Source of the DNA: Mikania micrantha
Lineage: Eukaryota; Streptophyta; Magnoliopsida; Asterales; Asteraceae
Direction of reading: 5' to 3'
Length of the DNA: 64,000 bases
NCBI GenBank assembly: GCA_009363875.1
Contig: CM018680.1
Coordinates: forward strand, 12,283,625 to 12,347,624
Shown: positions 11,799 to 22,915 of the stretch, one piece after another
Numbering within the stretch: position 1 is the stretch's first letter
How the letters are laid out: every line of letters starts with the position of its first letter
Program-made: the position numbers and the translations under genes
Notes under the pieces: generated by a model
What the model saw: only the letters and a program-made list of their open reading frames with translations
Told to the model about the DNA's origin: nothing
Databases searched by the model: none

Positions 11799-12968
11799 TT
11801 GCGGAGCAGAAAACAGTTTGACACTAAGCCTGATGGAATGATCTACTACCGGGAACGTATATGGATTCCGGCGGTAGACGAATTGAGAAGACTTATCTTC
11901 GATGAAGCACACAAGACGAAATACTCTGTTCACCCAGGCGCCGATAAAATATACCAAGACTTGCGTGGATTTTATTGGTGGCCGAGAATGAAAAAAGACA
12001 TAGCCGAATACGTCGGTCAGCGTCTTACGTGTGCGAAAGTGAAGGCGGAACACCAGAAACCGTCAGGGTTACTGGAACAGCCTGAGATACCCCTCTGGAA
12101 GTGGGAACAAATAGCTATGGGTTTCATTACCAAGCTACCCCGCACTTCTAGTGGTCATGATACAATTTGGGAGATCATCGACCGTTTGACGAAATCTGCT
12201 CACTTCTTGCCGATGCGTGAAACCTTCACGATGGATAAACTAGCAAGATTGTACATCAATGAGATAGTGGTACGCCACGGTGTGCCATTGTCTATTATTT
12301 CTGATCGAGTCAGCAGATTCACATCAAGGTTCAGGCAATCATTGCAGAAATCTCTAGGGACGCAGTTAAACCTAAGTACAGCTTACCACCCACAAACGGA
12401 TGGTCAAAGCGAACGTACTATTCAAACCCTGGAGGACATATTAAGAACCTGTGTGTTGGATTTCGGTGGGAATTGGGATTCCCATCTACCACTGATCGAG
12501 TTCTCCTACAATAACAGTTACCATACCAGTATCGGATGTGCATTATTCGAGGATCTTTATGGCCGAAAATGTCGATCACCGATCTGTTGGACTGAAGTTG
12601 GAGACAAACGAATAACTGGGCCAGAGCTTATTCACGAAACCACTGACAAGATTGCCCAGATCCAAAGAAGACTACAAGAAACAAGGAGCAGACATAAAAG
12701 CTATGCCGACAAACGGCGCAAGCCGTTGGAATTCCAAGTGGGAGACCGTGTCATGTTGAAGGTGTCCCCATGGAAAGGTGTAGTACTTTTTGGAAAGAAA
12801 GGCAAGTTAGCACCACGATACGTGGGACCGTTCGAGATCATCGAACGTATTGGTCCTGTCGCATATCGATTGAGATTACCAGATGAGCTCAGTGGTGTGC
12901 ATGACGTGTTTCACGTCTCGAACTTAAAGAAATGCCTTGCTGTACCCGATAAATTGAGACTACCAGAC
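11799..12968 (+). pseudogene. Element A1 integrase, catalytic Asp lost and no chromodomain
   Basis: An open frame covers most of a chromovirus integrase: the H/C zinc-binding tail, a DDE core with SDRVSRF and QTDGQSERTIQTLED, and the C-terminal GPF..IGPVAYRL motif. The first catalytic Asp, in the motif that reads MDFITKLP in element B, is Gly here (codon 12120-12122). A frameshift near 11793 separates the frame from RNase H. The protein then runs into LTR2 at 12969 and ends at 12998. The chromodomain seen in B and C is absent, as is any PPT. The internal 3' end of A1 has therefore been lost or replaced. Confidence 0.9.
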
Positions 12969-13644
12969 TGTAACATCAGTGCTGGAACCGATGCCTGAAC
13001 AGTGATCGCAACAGTAACATGAACAGTAATCAGGTACAACTGTTATCATTTCAGGGTATATTCATATTCATATCATATACTGTTATCATTTCATGAATCA
13101 AACAGTGAATTCATAATCATTTCAGAGAAACAAAACTCAGAAAACATGGTTTATCAGTCAGATAATTATCTGGCAACACAGAACCATCATGGGATTATTT
13201 GTTAGGATTTATTATGTATAAACGTATGTGAGGCTTTACAGAACAAAACAACACGGATATCGTTACGTGAATGCTAAATCAACGGATTATTCGTATAGGT
13301 GACGATCTGTACGAATATATTTGAAGGTTTAACGTTATGAATAATGTCTGATAAATAGAAAACAATATTGAAGAGTATAGTTATCGTTGTATTCGTACGA
13401 GTGACGATTCGAACGAATACGCACGACGACCGTACGATTCGATTTAAACAGTAAATTAATATTTTAAAAATTTAAAATAAATTAAAGATATTAGTTAATT
13501 TACTAGGAATAACCACTTAAATAAATTTTATAACTTCTATTTTAAAAACCATCTCGTTTCGTTATAAAAATACGAGAAAACAGTATTTTACGGGAAACTG
13601 AACGAGACCGAACCAACCGGGCATGTTGAAGCATTTATTATGGC

Positions 13645-13850
13645 AATTAAATACCATAACCACCAACACCAACCTCACTCTCTATCCAATCTCGTCTCCC
13701 TCACTCTCTAGAAACGTTCACCTTCTCTCTAAGATTTCTCCTTCAAAGCTTCACCATTTCGAGCATTCTTGGTGTCAAAACGACCATCTCATCAAGTAGA
13801 TCACGGAAGTACAAGAAGTTTAAGCTTTCATCCGTGAAATTTGAGGTAAA
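13645..13850 (+). promoter_or_regulatory. Putative LTR promoter, leader exon and donor (LTR2)
   Basis: A TATA-like AATTAAATACC at about 13647 is followed by a CT-rich stretch (CTCACTCTCTATCC) typical of plant transcription starts, then about 170 bp without ATG-led coding. It closes with TTTGAG/GTAAAT, with the donor GT at 13846-13847. LTRs E, F and G have the same arrangement. Function is inferred from pattern only. Confidence 0.5.
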
Positions 13851-14024
13851 TACCCATTTTCCTTTCGGTTTTATAGTAGATCACGAACCCTTAGTTTGTG
13901 GTTGTTTTAACCGGCCTAAACACTCATAAACACTTAGATGAACTAAAGTAATCGACTAGAAAGTTTTAGGGACTGATCTGTAACAGGTTTGGGATTGAAA
14001 ATGAGGAATATGGAATAGGTTCGT

Positions 14025-14252
14025 GACCGGATACGATCAGGAGAACCTGTTGCAGGTCGCCGAACCTTTTTGCTGACAGCCGAACCTGTGGGTAGGTGGC
14101 CGAACCTGCCAACTCTGATCAAAATTCAGAGCCGAACCTCTCATCCTTATGGCCGAACCTAGCTGGCCGAACCTAACTGGCCGAACCTAGCATGCCACGA
14201 ACCTAGACTAGCCGAACCTGTATGTGACCCGAACCTAGGATGAACGAACCTG
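14025..14252 (+). repeat. CGAACCT word array in LTR2-left
   Basis: About twelve CGAACCT words. It matches the first two thirds of the LTR1 array, then stops abruptly at CGAACCTGAT. The next 85 bp contain a direct repeat, AGGGTTTGGATGGGAATATA, at 14256 and 14321, which suggests that the distal part of the array was lost by local rearrangement. Confidence 0.8.
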
Positions 14253-15753
14253 ATAGGGTTTGGATGGGAATATACTATAAGTGTTTCACATGATGTGTTG
14301 CATGCATGGGGAAAGAACCATTAGGGTTTGGATGGGAATATAATCGGATTAATACTGGAAAAAATATTAAGGGTATTGACTCCAGCTTTTTTTCCCCTTC
14401 AAACTAAGTTGACACTTTAATGAATGCTTAAGTGATTAATTGGGTTTAAAACACCCAAGTTCATCATAAAAAACTGCGAGCGAGTTTTTGTAACACTATA
14501 ACTTTTACTAGCCTATTTTGGTTTATGGACATGAGTTAAACAAGTAAAGAGGGTTTGATTCAAATAATGGGTTACAAAGAAACAAATAACGCTACCTTTA
14601 TGAGCCTTAAAAAAAATCAATCAACAAAGACAAGTTGATGACTAATCAAGAACCAAGGAAACCACCTAAGCATCTAGGTGTTAATCACATTATTAACACT
14701 TAATACCTAGAAATTCTACACGAACGTATAATTAAGTAGATCGTTCAATTGAACTTTCTAAAGAAGTTATACACAAGAGTTGATCAAAGAATCATGGGGA
14801 AACAAAGATCTAAAAACGAACTTAGAGTTAATCGGGTGAGATTAACTTGAGTCTAACACTTTAACTTATGATTTTCTCAAATTAACTTATGTTTAACAAA
14901 AAGGAAATGGGTTATGAACTATTTTAATTTAATTTTTTTAAAATAAATGAAATGATTTCTACCCTAAAGATTTAACTTAAAATGGGTTTTATTAAGAATG
15001 TTTTAATTAAAAGAATTATGAATGTAATTAGTATATACTTTACATAACTAAGGTTTATAGTGATTATTCACGGGATAAGGGTTTACAAACGGGTAATACA
15101 TTTAGAATAGCTAGAGAGACATAGAAACACACTAGTAACATAGTACACATAGTTGCACACCGAGACCAAAACCCTAGATACGTCTAAATACTTATAGTAT
15201 TCGAATCTCCTTGAAACAACTCAGGTATTGAAAATACATAGTATACAAGTAATGAGCGCACATTTTATTGTGAATCAGTGGTAGCAACACAGGTGAGTTC
15301 GTTGCCCCTTTTCTAAACATTTTCGTCTTACAAACGCAGGGCTGAGAAGAATGCGTAAACCTTTTTCCTAAAAATATGTTTTACGCAAATGCTTTTACTT
15401 CTTGTATGTTTAATATACGTAAATGTATCCTAGACTCCTGTCTAGGTAAACTATATACAAAATTGATTAATGAATTAATTAATCATGCTTTATGAGTAAG
15501 ACAATAATTCTAAATCAAACAATTATTCTATCAAAGCTCTAATTCAAAGAATCCAAATTCAGTGTGTGATCAAGAAAACTAAAACTAAAGATCAAATCGA
15601 AGGAATCTAAATTCTGTGTATGTTCAAGTAAACTAAGGATCAAATTCAAAGAATCAGTGTTGTAGCCATGGAAGTCTAAGGATCAAAATCAAAGAAATCA
15701 TATCCGTGTGTGAATCAAAGAACTCATAAACTCAATAACGAACAATTAAAGGT

Positions 15754-16179
15754 TGTAGATTAGCTCTCGATCGATCAACGGAATTCTATTAACAATCAAA
15801 CCTACGCGGAATCTAGATTAGATTTATATGAATCAAAGACACACAATCATTTACATAAACATCATTTCCTTGATCAATAGAATCTAATTACAATGAAATA
15901 GAACAAGAACACACAGTTCTCTCTCACAGGTTCTCTCAAACTCAGATCTGTCACACACACAAAAACTAACAGACAAACCAGCTATATATACATAACAATC
16001 AAACGAACCTAGCTGCCAGACGAACCTTTAGGTTCGCTGGACGAACCTGTACAAGACAAACTCTAGGTTCGCCGAACCTGTACAAAACCTTGCCTAGGTT
16101 CGTGGGCCAGATGAACCTTAGCAAAACCTATATTAACTTATACATTTTGAAAAGCAAACTATTACAAAATGTCCTAACA
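15754..16179 (-). mobile_element. Copia 3' LTR (426 bp)
   Basis: On the minus strand it starts TGTTAGGACATT at 16179, directly after a PPT (AAGGGGGAG), and ends CTACA at 15754. A TATA box (TATATATAG, 15982-15990) defines U3 and R. R-U5 is about 15754-15957 and is repeated at 18461-18664. U3 contains six or so AGGTTCG/CGAACCT words (about 16010-16130). Confidence 0.75.
15982..15990 (-). promoter_or_regulatory. TATA box of the copia LTR
   Basis: TATATATAG on the minus strand. The expected start of transcription, about 33 bases downstream, falls at 15957, exactly where the duplicated R-U5 segment begins. Confidence 0.65.
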
Positions 16180-16190
16180 AACTCCCCCTT
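16180..16190 (-). promoter_or_regulatory. Copia polypurine tract
   Basis: On the minus strand AAGGGGGAGTT abuts the LTR start. This is the usual plus-strand primer position in copia elements. Confidence 0.75.
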
Positions 16191-18282
16191 AATAGTTGCT
16201 TCAAAATCTTCAAAGTCTTTATCTTCAATCTGCAATCTGAGCTCCACTTGTTGATTGATCTTCACAAACATTATCTGCAGCACGAATAACAACTGACTTT
16301 GGAATCTTTGATAGTCGTTCAGCTTCCATCTTTGCATCTCTTTCATCAATCTCTTTCTGCAATGCCATCAACTCAACATATAAGTAATTCACATCATCCC
16401 ATTTGCATCTAGAATGGATTCCCAATGTATAACACATTCTTGATATCGTTTGAAATTGTATAGCCATGTCTTTGTAGCTAACACCAACATCATGAAACCC
16501 TTCACTTGCATAGATTTCAACTTCATTAAGTAAATAAATATCTTTCTTTGAAAAATTAACCAACCAAACTGGATCCAACAGTCTAATCACTCTCCACTTT
16601 TCATTTTCTTTCAAAAGAATAACTACTTCAGAAGTTCTTTCATAACCAAAACTTGAAATAAGAATTCCAATTTTGTTCTATCTTCCTCAATATTGGTCTA
16701 GAATACACTTTTGGCTTTGGATCCACATAGGAATTATGCTTCAATACAGAAAATTGTGGAACCAACCAATTCCAGCCAGACTTAGCTTCTTTCTTCAACA
16801 GCTTCTCAAATATTTCATTGTGCTCTGTCTGAATAGGCTTTATCATTCTCAGTCTTGATAACTACATACACTCAAAAGAAGGTAGTGACGTAATATCAAA
16901 TGCTTTCCCAAAATATTGGCAACCATCAGTTCTTTTAACAACATAGCATCCTCTGTACTTCAAACTTCCAAGAATGTTGTGAAAGTAACCATAACTCACA
17001 ATTCTTCCTCTCATCTTAGATTTAGTTCCAATCTTGAATCTTGAGAATTGTCTTGAATGATCTTCTTTAACTTGTTCATCAAACACTTCAACCATTTGCT
17101 TAAAAATCATTAAATGATCAATGATATACTTGTTTTCTTCTTGAATCTCTCTCCACATATCCATATGGGTCTTAATCTTCATTGAATCACGAGTTGTACT
17201 TGGAACTCTTTTCTAAACTTCAATATCAAAGATTTTCTTCAAAGTTTTCAAATTATACAGATTTTCATCACCCTGATCATTTTGTTCAACTTCAAAAGAC
17301 TGATTTGACTCTCTAGCTACCATCTTTCCATAATCATTTGCACTTTGTGAATCATTGACTGTTATTACAAACAACACAGCTAGATCTTCGTTTGAATAAC
17401 CACCTTTAATCTCTCCTTCCTCCAAATCTCTAACTTCATTCATTCCATTAACTTGTTTGAATAATTCCATAAATGTAGGCAAAGAAATTCTAGAAGACTT
17501 GTAAATCACTATCGCTCCAGTTATAGAATTCAATCTACTTGAACTTCCAACTCCAGTCATATCACCATCATCATCTTCACCATCATCATTGAAAGCATTA
17601 AAGCTTGGATGTTCATCAATGTCAGAGTCTTCATAATCAACCTTCTATTCCTCTTCCTCATCATCAATATTTACATACACTGGATCAACACTAGCACCAG
17701 TAACTTCAGCTTGATCTTCAATAGTAACACCTTTGAGTTGAATATCATTCATCTTTTGCTTCAACACTTGATTCTCTTTCTTCAACTCAGCAAGTTCAAC
17801 ACTCTGTTTCTCACTCAATATCTCCAAAGATACAATTCTATCATTCATTACTTTTCAAGCAAATCCTCTTCTCTCCACTTCTGAAGTTGAGCAATATGGT
17901 TTCTCATCACATCCATATCAGTTTGACTTGAAGAAGATGGTCTTTCAGTTTCAGCTTTCTCCTTCCGCTTCCTGTATTTGTCAAACTCTTGTGATAAAAT
18001 AGAAATTCTCCGTCTCAACTCAGAATCATCATAATCCAATGATAAGTTTACGTCCAGATCATCTAATCCATCAAACAAAGAGGAACCTCTGAAGGTAGAA
18101 GCTTCTTGAAATAAAGTTGTAACTATTGTAGCATCCACAAATAAAGGCATGAATGATGCAACACTTACAAAATCAAGATTAGGCATGAAAGTTTCTGAAT
18201 GATCATGAACTAGAGATGTAGACACAACATCTTCTTGAACAGTGAAACTGATATGGATGTGATGAGAAACCATATTGCTCAA
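16191..18282 (-). pseudogene. Env-like 3' ORF of a copia element, C-terminal part, broken into several frames
   Basis: Minus-strand frames follow one another: 18282-17848 (ends QLQKWREEDLLEK), 17848-17645 (coiled-coil-like, VELAELKKENQVLKQKM), 17560-17213, 17182-16862, 16846-16640, 16614-16225, and the tail to about 16191. The pieces have consistent composition and lie just before a PPT, so I read them as one decayed ORF after pol. Extra ORFs at this position are known in SIRE/Maximus-type copia elements. I recognise no catalytic motif, and the env-like label rests on position. The frame at 18282 begins inside an inverted copy of its own C-terminal coding sequence, so its first residues are artefactual. 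Confidence 0.55.
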
Positions 18283-18451
18283 CTTCAGAAGTGGATAGAA
18301 GAGGATTTGCTTGAAAAGAAGTAACTTCAGAAGTAGAGAAAAGAGGATTTGCTTGAAAAGAAGTTAATGAATGATATGGTGCTAGTGTTGATCCAGTGTA
18401 TGTAAATATTGATGATGAGGAAAAGGAAGAGAAGGTTGATTATGAAGTCTC
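17625..18451. repeat. Imperfect inverted repeat beside the copia PBS
   Basis: The left arms 17625-17701 and 17848-17935 match the complements of 18378-18451 and 18236-18324. The left arm carries about 145 bp extra, and the central spacer is about 300 bp. The right arm also has a 42-bp tandem duplication (18278-18364). A transcript would fold into a long hairpin. Confidence 0.8.
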
Positions 18452-18459
18452 TCATACCA
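18449..18459 (-). promoter_or_regulatory. Degenerate copia primer-binding site
   Basis: On the minus strand TGGTATGAGAG follows one base after the R-U5 end (CTACA at 18461). It differs by one base from the initiator tRNA-Met site TGGTATCAGAG. Confidence 0.65.
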
Positions 18460-18460
18460 C

Positions 18461-18664
18461 TGTAGATTAGCTCTCGATCGATCAACGAAATTCTATTAAC
18501 AATCAAACATATGCGGAATCTATATTAGATCTATATGAGTCAAAGATACACAATCATTTATATAAACATCATTTCATTGATCAATAGAATCTTATTATAA
18601 TGAAATAGAACAAGAACACACAGCTCTCTCTCACAGGTTCTCTCAAACTCAGATCTGTCACACA
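18461..18664 (-). mobile_element. Copia R-U5 segment lacking U3
   Basis: 204 bp, about 94% identical by eye to 15754-15957, beginning on the minus strand with TGTGTGACAG. It starts at the inferred transcription start and has no U3 or TATA upstream; an env-like reading frame abuts it instead. No target-site duplication is visible (AAGGT before 15754, CCAAA after 18664). Confidence 0.75.
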
Positions 18665-19044
18665 CCAAAATATCTGATCCTCTTAAAGCATCCTTTGATA
18701 CACCTCTCAGGAATCAAAGTCATTCCTGTAGGTTCACCACCAAACTGTAATACTCTACTGATATAAGCTTTAGTAAATCTAATGGCTTGTCCAAGCACAT
18801 TAGCTTCAATCACATAAGCATCCTCAACAGTAATCAACCTAGCTGACTCCCAGAAACTCTGAATGTGTGATCTATAGATGTGACATGAGTTGGAGATTGC
18901 ATAATAAATCCTCGATAGTATCAAAAACTCGATCATCGGTCGAAACTCCTTGCCATTCTTTGTCGTTGGATCCAAATAAGCACATAGATTGTGTTTATCC
19001 CCAAAGGTGAGAGTTGCCATTCCTACAATCAAAACAAACACCAA
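18665..19044 (-). pseudogene. Env-like 3' ORF of a copia element, N-terminal part
   Basis: A clean minus-strand frame whose likely start is the internal MATLTFGDKHNL at 19020. It reads through FWESARLITVEDAY and ends abruptly at RIRYFG where R-U5 begins. I recall similar N-termini (MATLTF..) from copia-linked ORFs in Asteraceae; this is memory, not a search. It follows the copia pol in the correct order but is separated from it by about 1.8 kb of non-coding repeats. The middle of the ORF is missing. Confidence 0.6.
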
Positions 19045-19082
19045 TTAAAAAAATAAAAAATTCGAAAATTTCTAAGTATAGA

Positions 19083-19330
19083 ACCAGCGAACCTTCCCTG
19101 TGTCGAACCTAGATTAGACGAACCTTACTACAAGACAAACCTATTTAAAACTCACGAACCTATAAATGAACGAACCTTGAATAAACTACGAACATTATGG
19201 TCAATCGAACCTTTGACCATACAAGGTTCGGTTCAATAATGTGAAGAGGTTCGGCCAGAACCTTTTAAGTTCAAACGAACCTATTCAAATCAACAAACCT
19301 GTGTTCATTTACACGAACCTGTTCCAGTTT
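19083..19330. repeat. CGAACCT word array in copia spacer, first block
   Basis: About a dozen CGAACCT-like words (CGAACC, AACCTT, one or two inverted GGTTCG) with irregular spacing lie between the env-like N-terminus and pol. On the copia coding strand they read AGGTTCG. Confidence 0.75.
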
Positions 19331-19624
19331 AAAATCCAAATTCAAATTTTTGAATTATATTAAACAAACTATATCCAAAGGTTTGCCATTCATAGATGAA
19401 CAACTTTAATGAAAGCAATTTCTCCCAAAATTAGATTTAAACAGATTTAAAGTCAAGAATATAGGTTCGACTAACTAGATCTAAAAATCAAAATATCTAC
19501 AAATCTAGTTGGTCAAACTCCAATCTATTTACCTATTTAGAATCACAATACAATTCCGAAACTAATGGTATATGGCAAAGATACTGAAGGATCCAGAATC
19601 AAAAAAATCAAAATCAAGTGCGAA

Positions 19625-19860
19625 GGTTCGTGAGAGTGGTTATGATGAAAGTGACGAAGCAAATCCACGAACCTTTGTATTTATACGAACCTATGAACAA
19701 ACCTTTTGAACAAACCTTCAACCAAACCTGTTGAACGAACCTGTCCACAAACCTTTTGGACGAACCTTCAACCAAACCTGTTGAACGAACCTCTAAGCAA
19801 ACCTAATAAATGAACCTCCTCACAAACCTATCAAACGAACCTCCAAGCAAACCTTTTCAA
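19625..19860. repeat. CGAACCT/CAAACCT word array in copia spacer, second block
   Basis: About fifteen words alternate between CGAACCT and CAAACCT. The CAAACCT form would follow CpG deamination of CGAACCT. A longer duplicate, TTGGACGAACC/TTCAACCAAACC, is visible. Confidence 0.75.
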
Positions 19861-20853
19861 AAATCAATTTTATTTAAAATTTCAAACAAACCAATATTTT
19901 AATGTTTCAGAGTTAAAACAAGCCAAACATTATTGATTTAACATCATATAAAAATCAAAAATCTTTTTGTATTTTTCAAATTTTATATCAAACACACTAC
20001 AAAAGAAATGAACCTAATTATGAAATATAAAAATAACCAAAACAAACACATATTTTTGGTGAGAAAGATCCAGACATGAGATCATATTGTATTACAATCA
20101 TCAAAACACCTGATTGAAATAATGAATATATTTATCAGCAAATTGCAATTCAAAGATGATTGTCAGTATATAAGTCCTATTTAAATTTAATTACTTAGTT
20201 AAGATATCAATTGAAACAAAACCATCAAATACTTTATGTTCTCTATTTACCTGATTGAAATAATGAATATATTTAGTACATTTTTAACTAGCTTGATCAT
20301 GCAAAAACAAAATAGAATTTCTTTTGAAAAACAACAAAATGTAAAACAAATTGAAATTGTTCAAAAGAAAAGAAAAACTAAAACAAAAGAAAAACAAAAT
20401 TTCGAATTTCATTTAAAATTGAACACATGATCAAAATTAGTAAATTAGTAATTTTTGTTCAAGAAACATATTGTAAGATTAACCAGCACTCATTCAGGAC
20501 AAAGCTAAGCATTGTATTCTAAGCAACTGTATCCGACAAAGCATAATCAAAATTTTGTCAAATGTTATCTCAACTAAGTTATAAACCTACCAACATATCA
20601 TTCTAAATAATTGTAAATGCTCTTTATGTTTAAAATCTTGTATGATACAGATGTGCTTCCAATTGCTACAATGTACTATCATTTCTCATTTGGTCGAATC
20701 AATTTCTCAGAATTTTTAATTTTTTAATGTTTTAGTGTTTTTGATTTTTCAAATGTTTTTGAGTTGTCAAAATTTTCTCCCCCTAAAACTAAAACACAAA
20801 ACAAACAAACAAAAAAAATTAAAAATATCTGATGTCAAGTCAATAAAAGTGGA
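19861..20853. other. AT-rich copia spacer without gene
   Basis: Very AT-rich with A-runs and a repeated TACCTGATTGAAATAATGAATA near 20110 and 20250. CTCCCCCT at 20778 resembles a PPT complement, but no LTR start follows it. Nothing codes here that I can support. Confidence 0.5.
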
Positions 20854-22915
20854 TTATGAAGGAAGTTGATTTGAAATGACATCACCCATGACCCGAATGC
20901 CATTTAATTTGAGTAAATACTCAAAACGATATTTGTCAAATGCCTTGGTGAGAAGGTCTGCTCGTTGCTCATTTGTATGTATCTTCACCACGTCAATAAG
21001 TTTCTTTTCATAGCAATATCGTATGAAATGAAACCTAATATCAATGTGTTTAGAACGTGAATGATACACCGGATTCTTTGTTATAGCAGCAGCCTCATTA
21101 TCAACATGAATTGGGGTCGTAAGATAATTCAAACATAGTCTCTCATCTGTGTTGTATCCACAATACTTGTGAACAACAACTGGCAGCAGCTACATACTTA
21201 GCTTCAATAGTTGAAGTAGCCACAGATGTTTGCTTTTTACACTGCCAAGAAACTAATCGTTCCCCCAAAAATTGTGCACCACCAGTTGTGGATTTTGCAT
21301 ATGTCTTACATCCTCTATAATCGGAGTCACTGTAGGCACTGAGGAAAAGTTATCATCCTTAGGATACCACGGACCGGTGTTTGGTGTACCCTTCAGATAA
21401 CGAAGTATTCTTTTGACTGCAATCAGATGTGGCACTTTAGGTTTTGATTGATATCTTGCACAGATACTTGTAACAAATACAATACATGGTCTTGAGGCAG
21501 TCAGATACATCAAACTTCCAATAATTCCACGATAAAGGGTAGGATCAATCAACTCCCCCTTAAGATTAGGCTCAATCCCGTGATTAGGCTAAATGGGCGT
21601 GGAAATTGGTTTTGAATCAACCATGCTAAACCGTTTTAGCACATCTTGAATATACTTTGTTTGATGAATGAAAATTCCATTATCAGTTTGATCAATTTGT
21701 AAGCCTAGAAAAAATTTGATATCTGACATTACACTCATCTCAAATTTATCAATCACACCTCTTTGAACTCCAAACACATTTGTTCATTGGTAGATCCAAA
21801 AATGATATCGTCTACATAGATCTGAACAAGAAGAATGTCCTTGCCCTTTTCCCGAAAAAACAAAGTTTTGTCAATCTGACCCTATTGAACCCGTGTTCAA
21901 TAAGGTGAGTCAATAAAGTCTCATACCAGGCACGCGGAGCCTGATGAAGACGATACAATGCTTTGTCCAAGAGGTAAACCAGATCTCGATGGATAGGATC
22001 CTCAAAGCCCGGTGGCTGACAAACATACATTGTTTCCTTCAATTAACCATACAGAAAAGCAGATTTTACATCCAACTGAAAAACTTTAAACTTCTTGTGA
22101 GTAGCAAAAGCAAGAAAAAGTCTAATTGCTTCCAGCCGCGCCACAGGTGCACAAACTTCATCATAATCAATTCATTCAACTTGTCTAAAACCCTGAACCA
22201 CTAAACGAGCTTTGTTTCTGACAATTACGCCTCTGTCATCTCGTTTACATCTCAGCACCCATCTAGTACCAATCTTTTTCTCTCCTTTTGGAAAATCTAC
22301 CAAGTGCCAAACTCCCAACTTTTGAAACTGATTCAATTCTTCTTGCATCGCCTCCACCCAGGCAGGCTCACAAAAAGCTTCAGTTACATTTTTTGGCTCT
22401 ATTTGTGAAATAAATGCTGAATGCATCCAGAGCTCTTGACTTCCATGAGTTTTCTCTAACTCCACATACAAAATTTCTTCATTTGTTACTTGATTTCGTG
22501 TTTGTACTCCTGCAGTTGGATCTCCTATGATCAGAGCAATCGGATGATTAACATGAACACGTGTGACAGGCACTTGCGGTACACCCACATTATGATCCAG
22601 ATTTGTAATATTCTGATAAGTATCTTGATCGTGAGAAATAGCATCTTCAAAAACATCATTATCATCATCATCAGATGACCAATCATTATTAATTACTTCT
22701 AAAGTGCCTTCATCATGTGGTGTAGTAATACCATCTTCAGAATGATGATAAATACATTGTTCTTCTGAATTCTGCAAATCATACAACATTTGTAAGGTTA
22801 TTTCATCATCAGAAACAGTTGAAGACATGTTAAAAGACTCAAACAATTTATTGTAATCAAAAAGCCAATCTGGCCCTTTTCTCCAATCAGATCCAACCAT
22901 CTTAAGTACCCATAA
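20854..22915 (-). pseudogene. pol: Ty1/copia reverse transcriptase and RNase H, 5' truncated
   Basis: Minus-strand frames in order: connector and RT start (22915-22172, with WVEAMQEELNQFQKLGVWHL and GTRWVLRCKRDD), RT middle (22042-21812, CQPPGFEDP and LYRLHQAPRAWY), the catalytic YVDD (21807-21818), 21777-21589, 21552-21253 (YRGIIGSLMYLTASRP), and RNase H (21132-20854, HVDNEAAAITKNPVYHSRSKHID). At least four frame breaks or stops separate them. Gag, protease and integrase are missing because gypsy element B begins at 22916. The order and motifs fit the SIRE-like copia lineage. Confidence 0.9.

Larger units (their letters stand above)
12969..15753 (+). mobile_element. A-type LTR, left part (LTR2-left)
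   Basis: It begins TGTAACATCAGTGC, matching the start of solo LTR E at 35976, and runs 2785 bp before copia sequence replaces it at 15754. Bases 13817-14252 are about 98% identical to 1-437 by eye. Later parts align to LTR1 only at roughly three quarters identity. The last LTR bases (ATTAAAGGT) align with 7007-7013 of LTR1. No PPT precedes it. Confidence 0.85.

Noticed and set aside
15754..18664. Intact small TRIM-like retrotransposon with 204-bp LTRs
   Set aside because: The complete LTR is 426 bp with U3, TATA and PPT. The other copy lacks U3 and no target-site duplication exists, so this is a rearranged copia fragment, not an intact small element.
20236..20430. Short Lys-rich open frame
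   Set aside because: A-rich non-coding spacer; no start context, domain or conservation visible.
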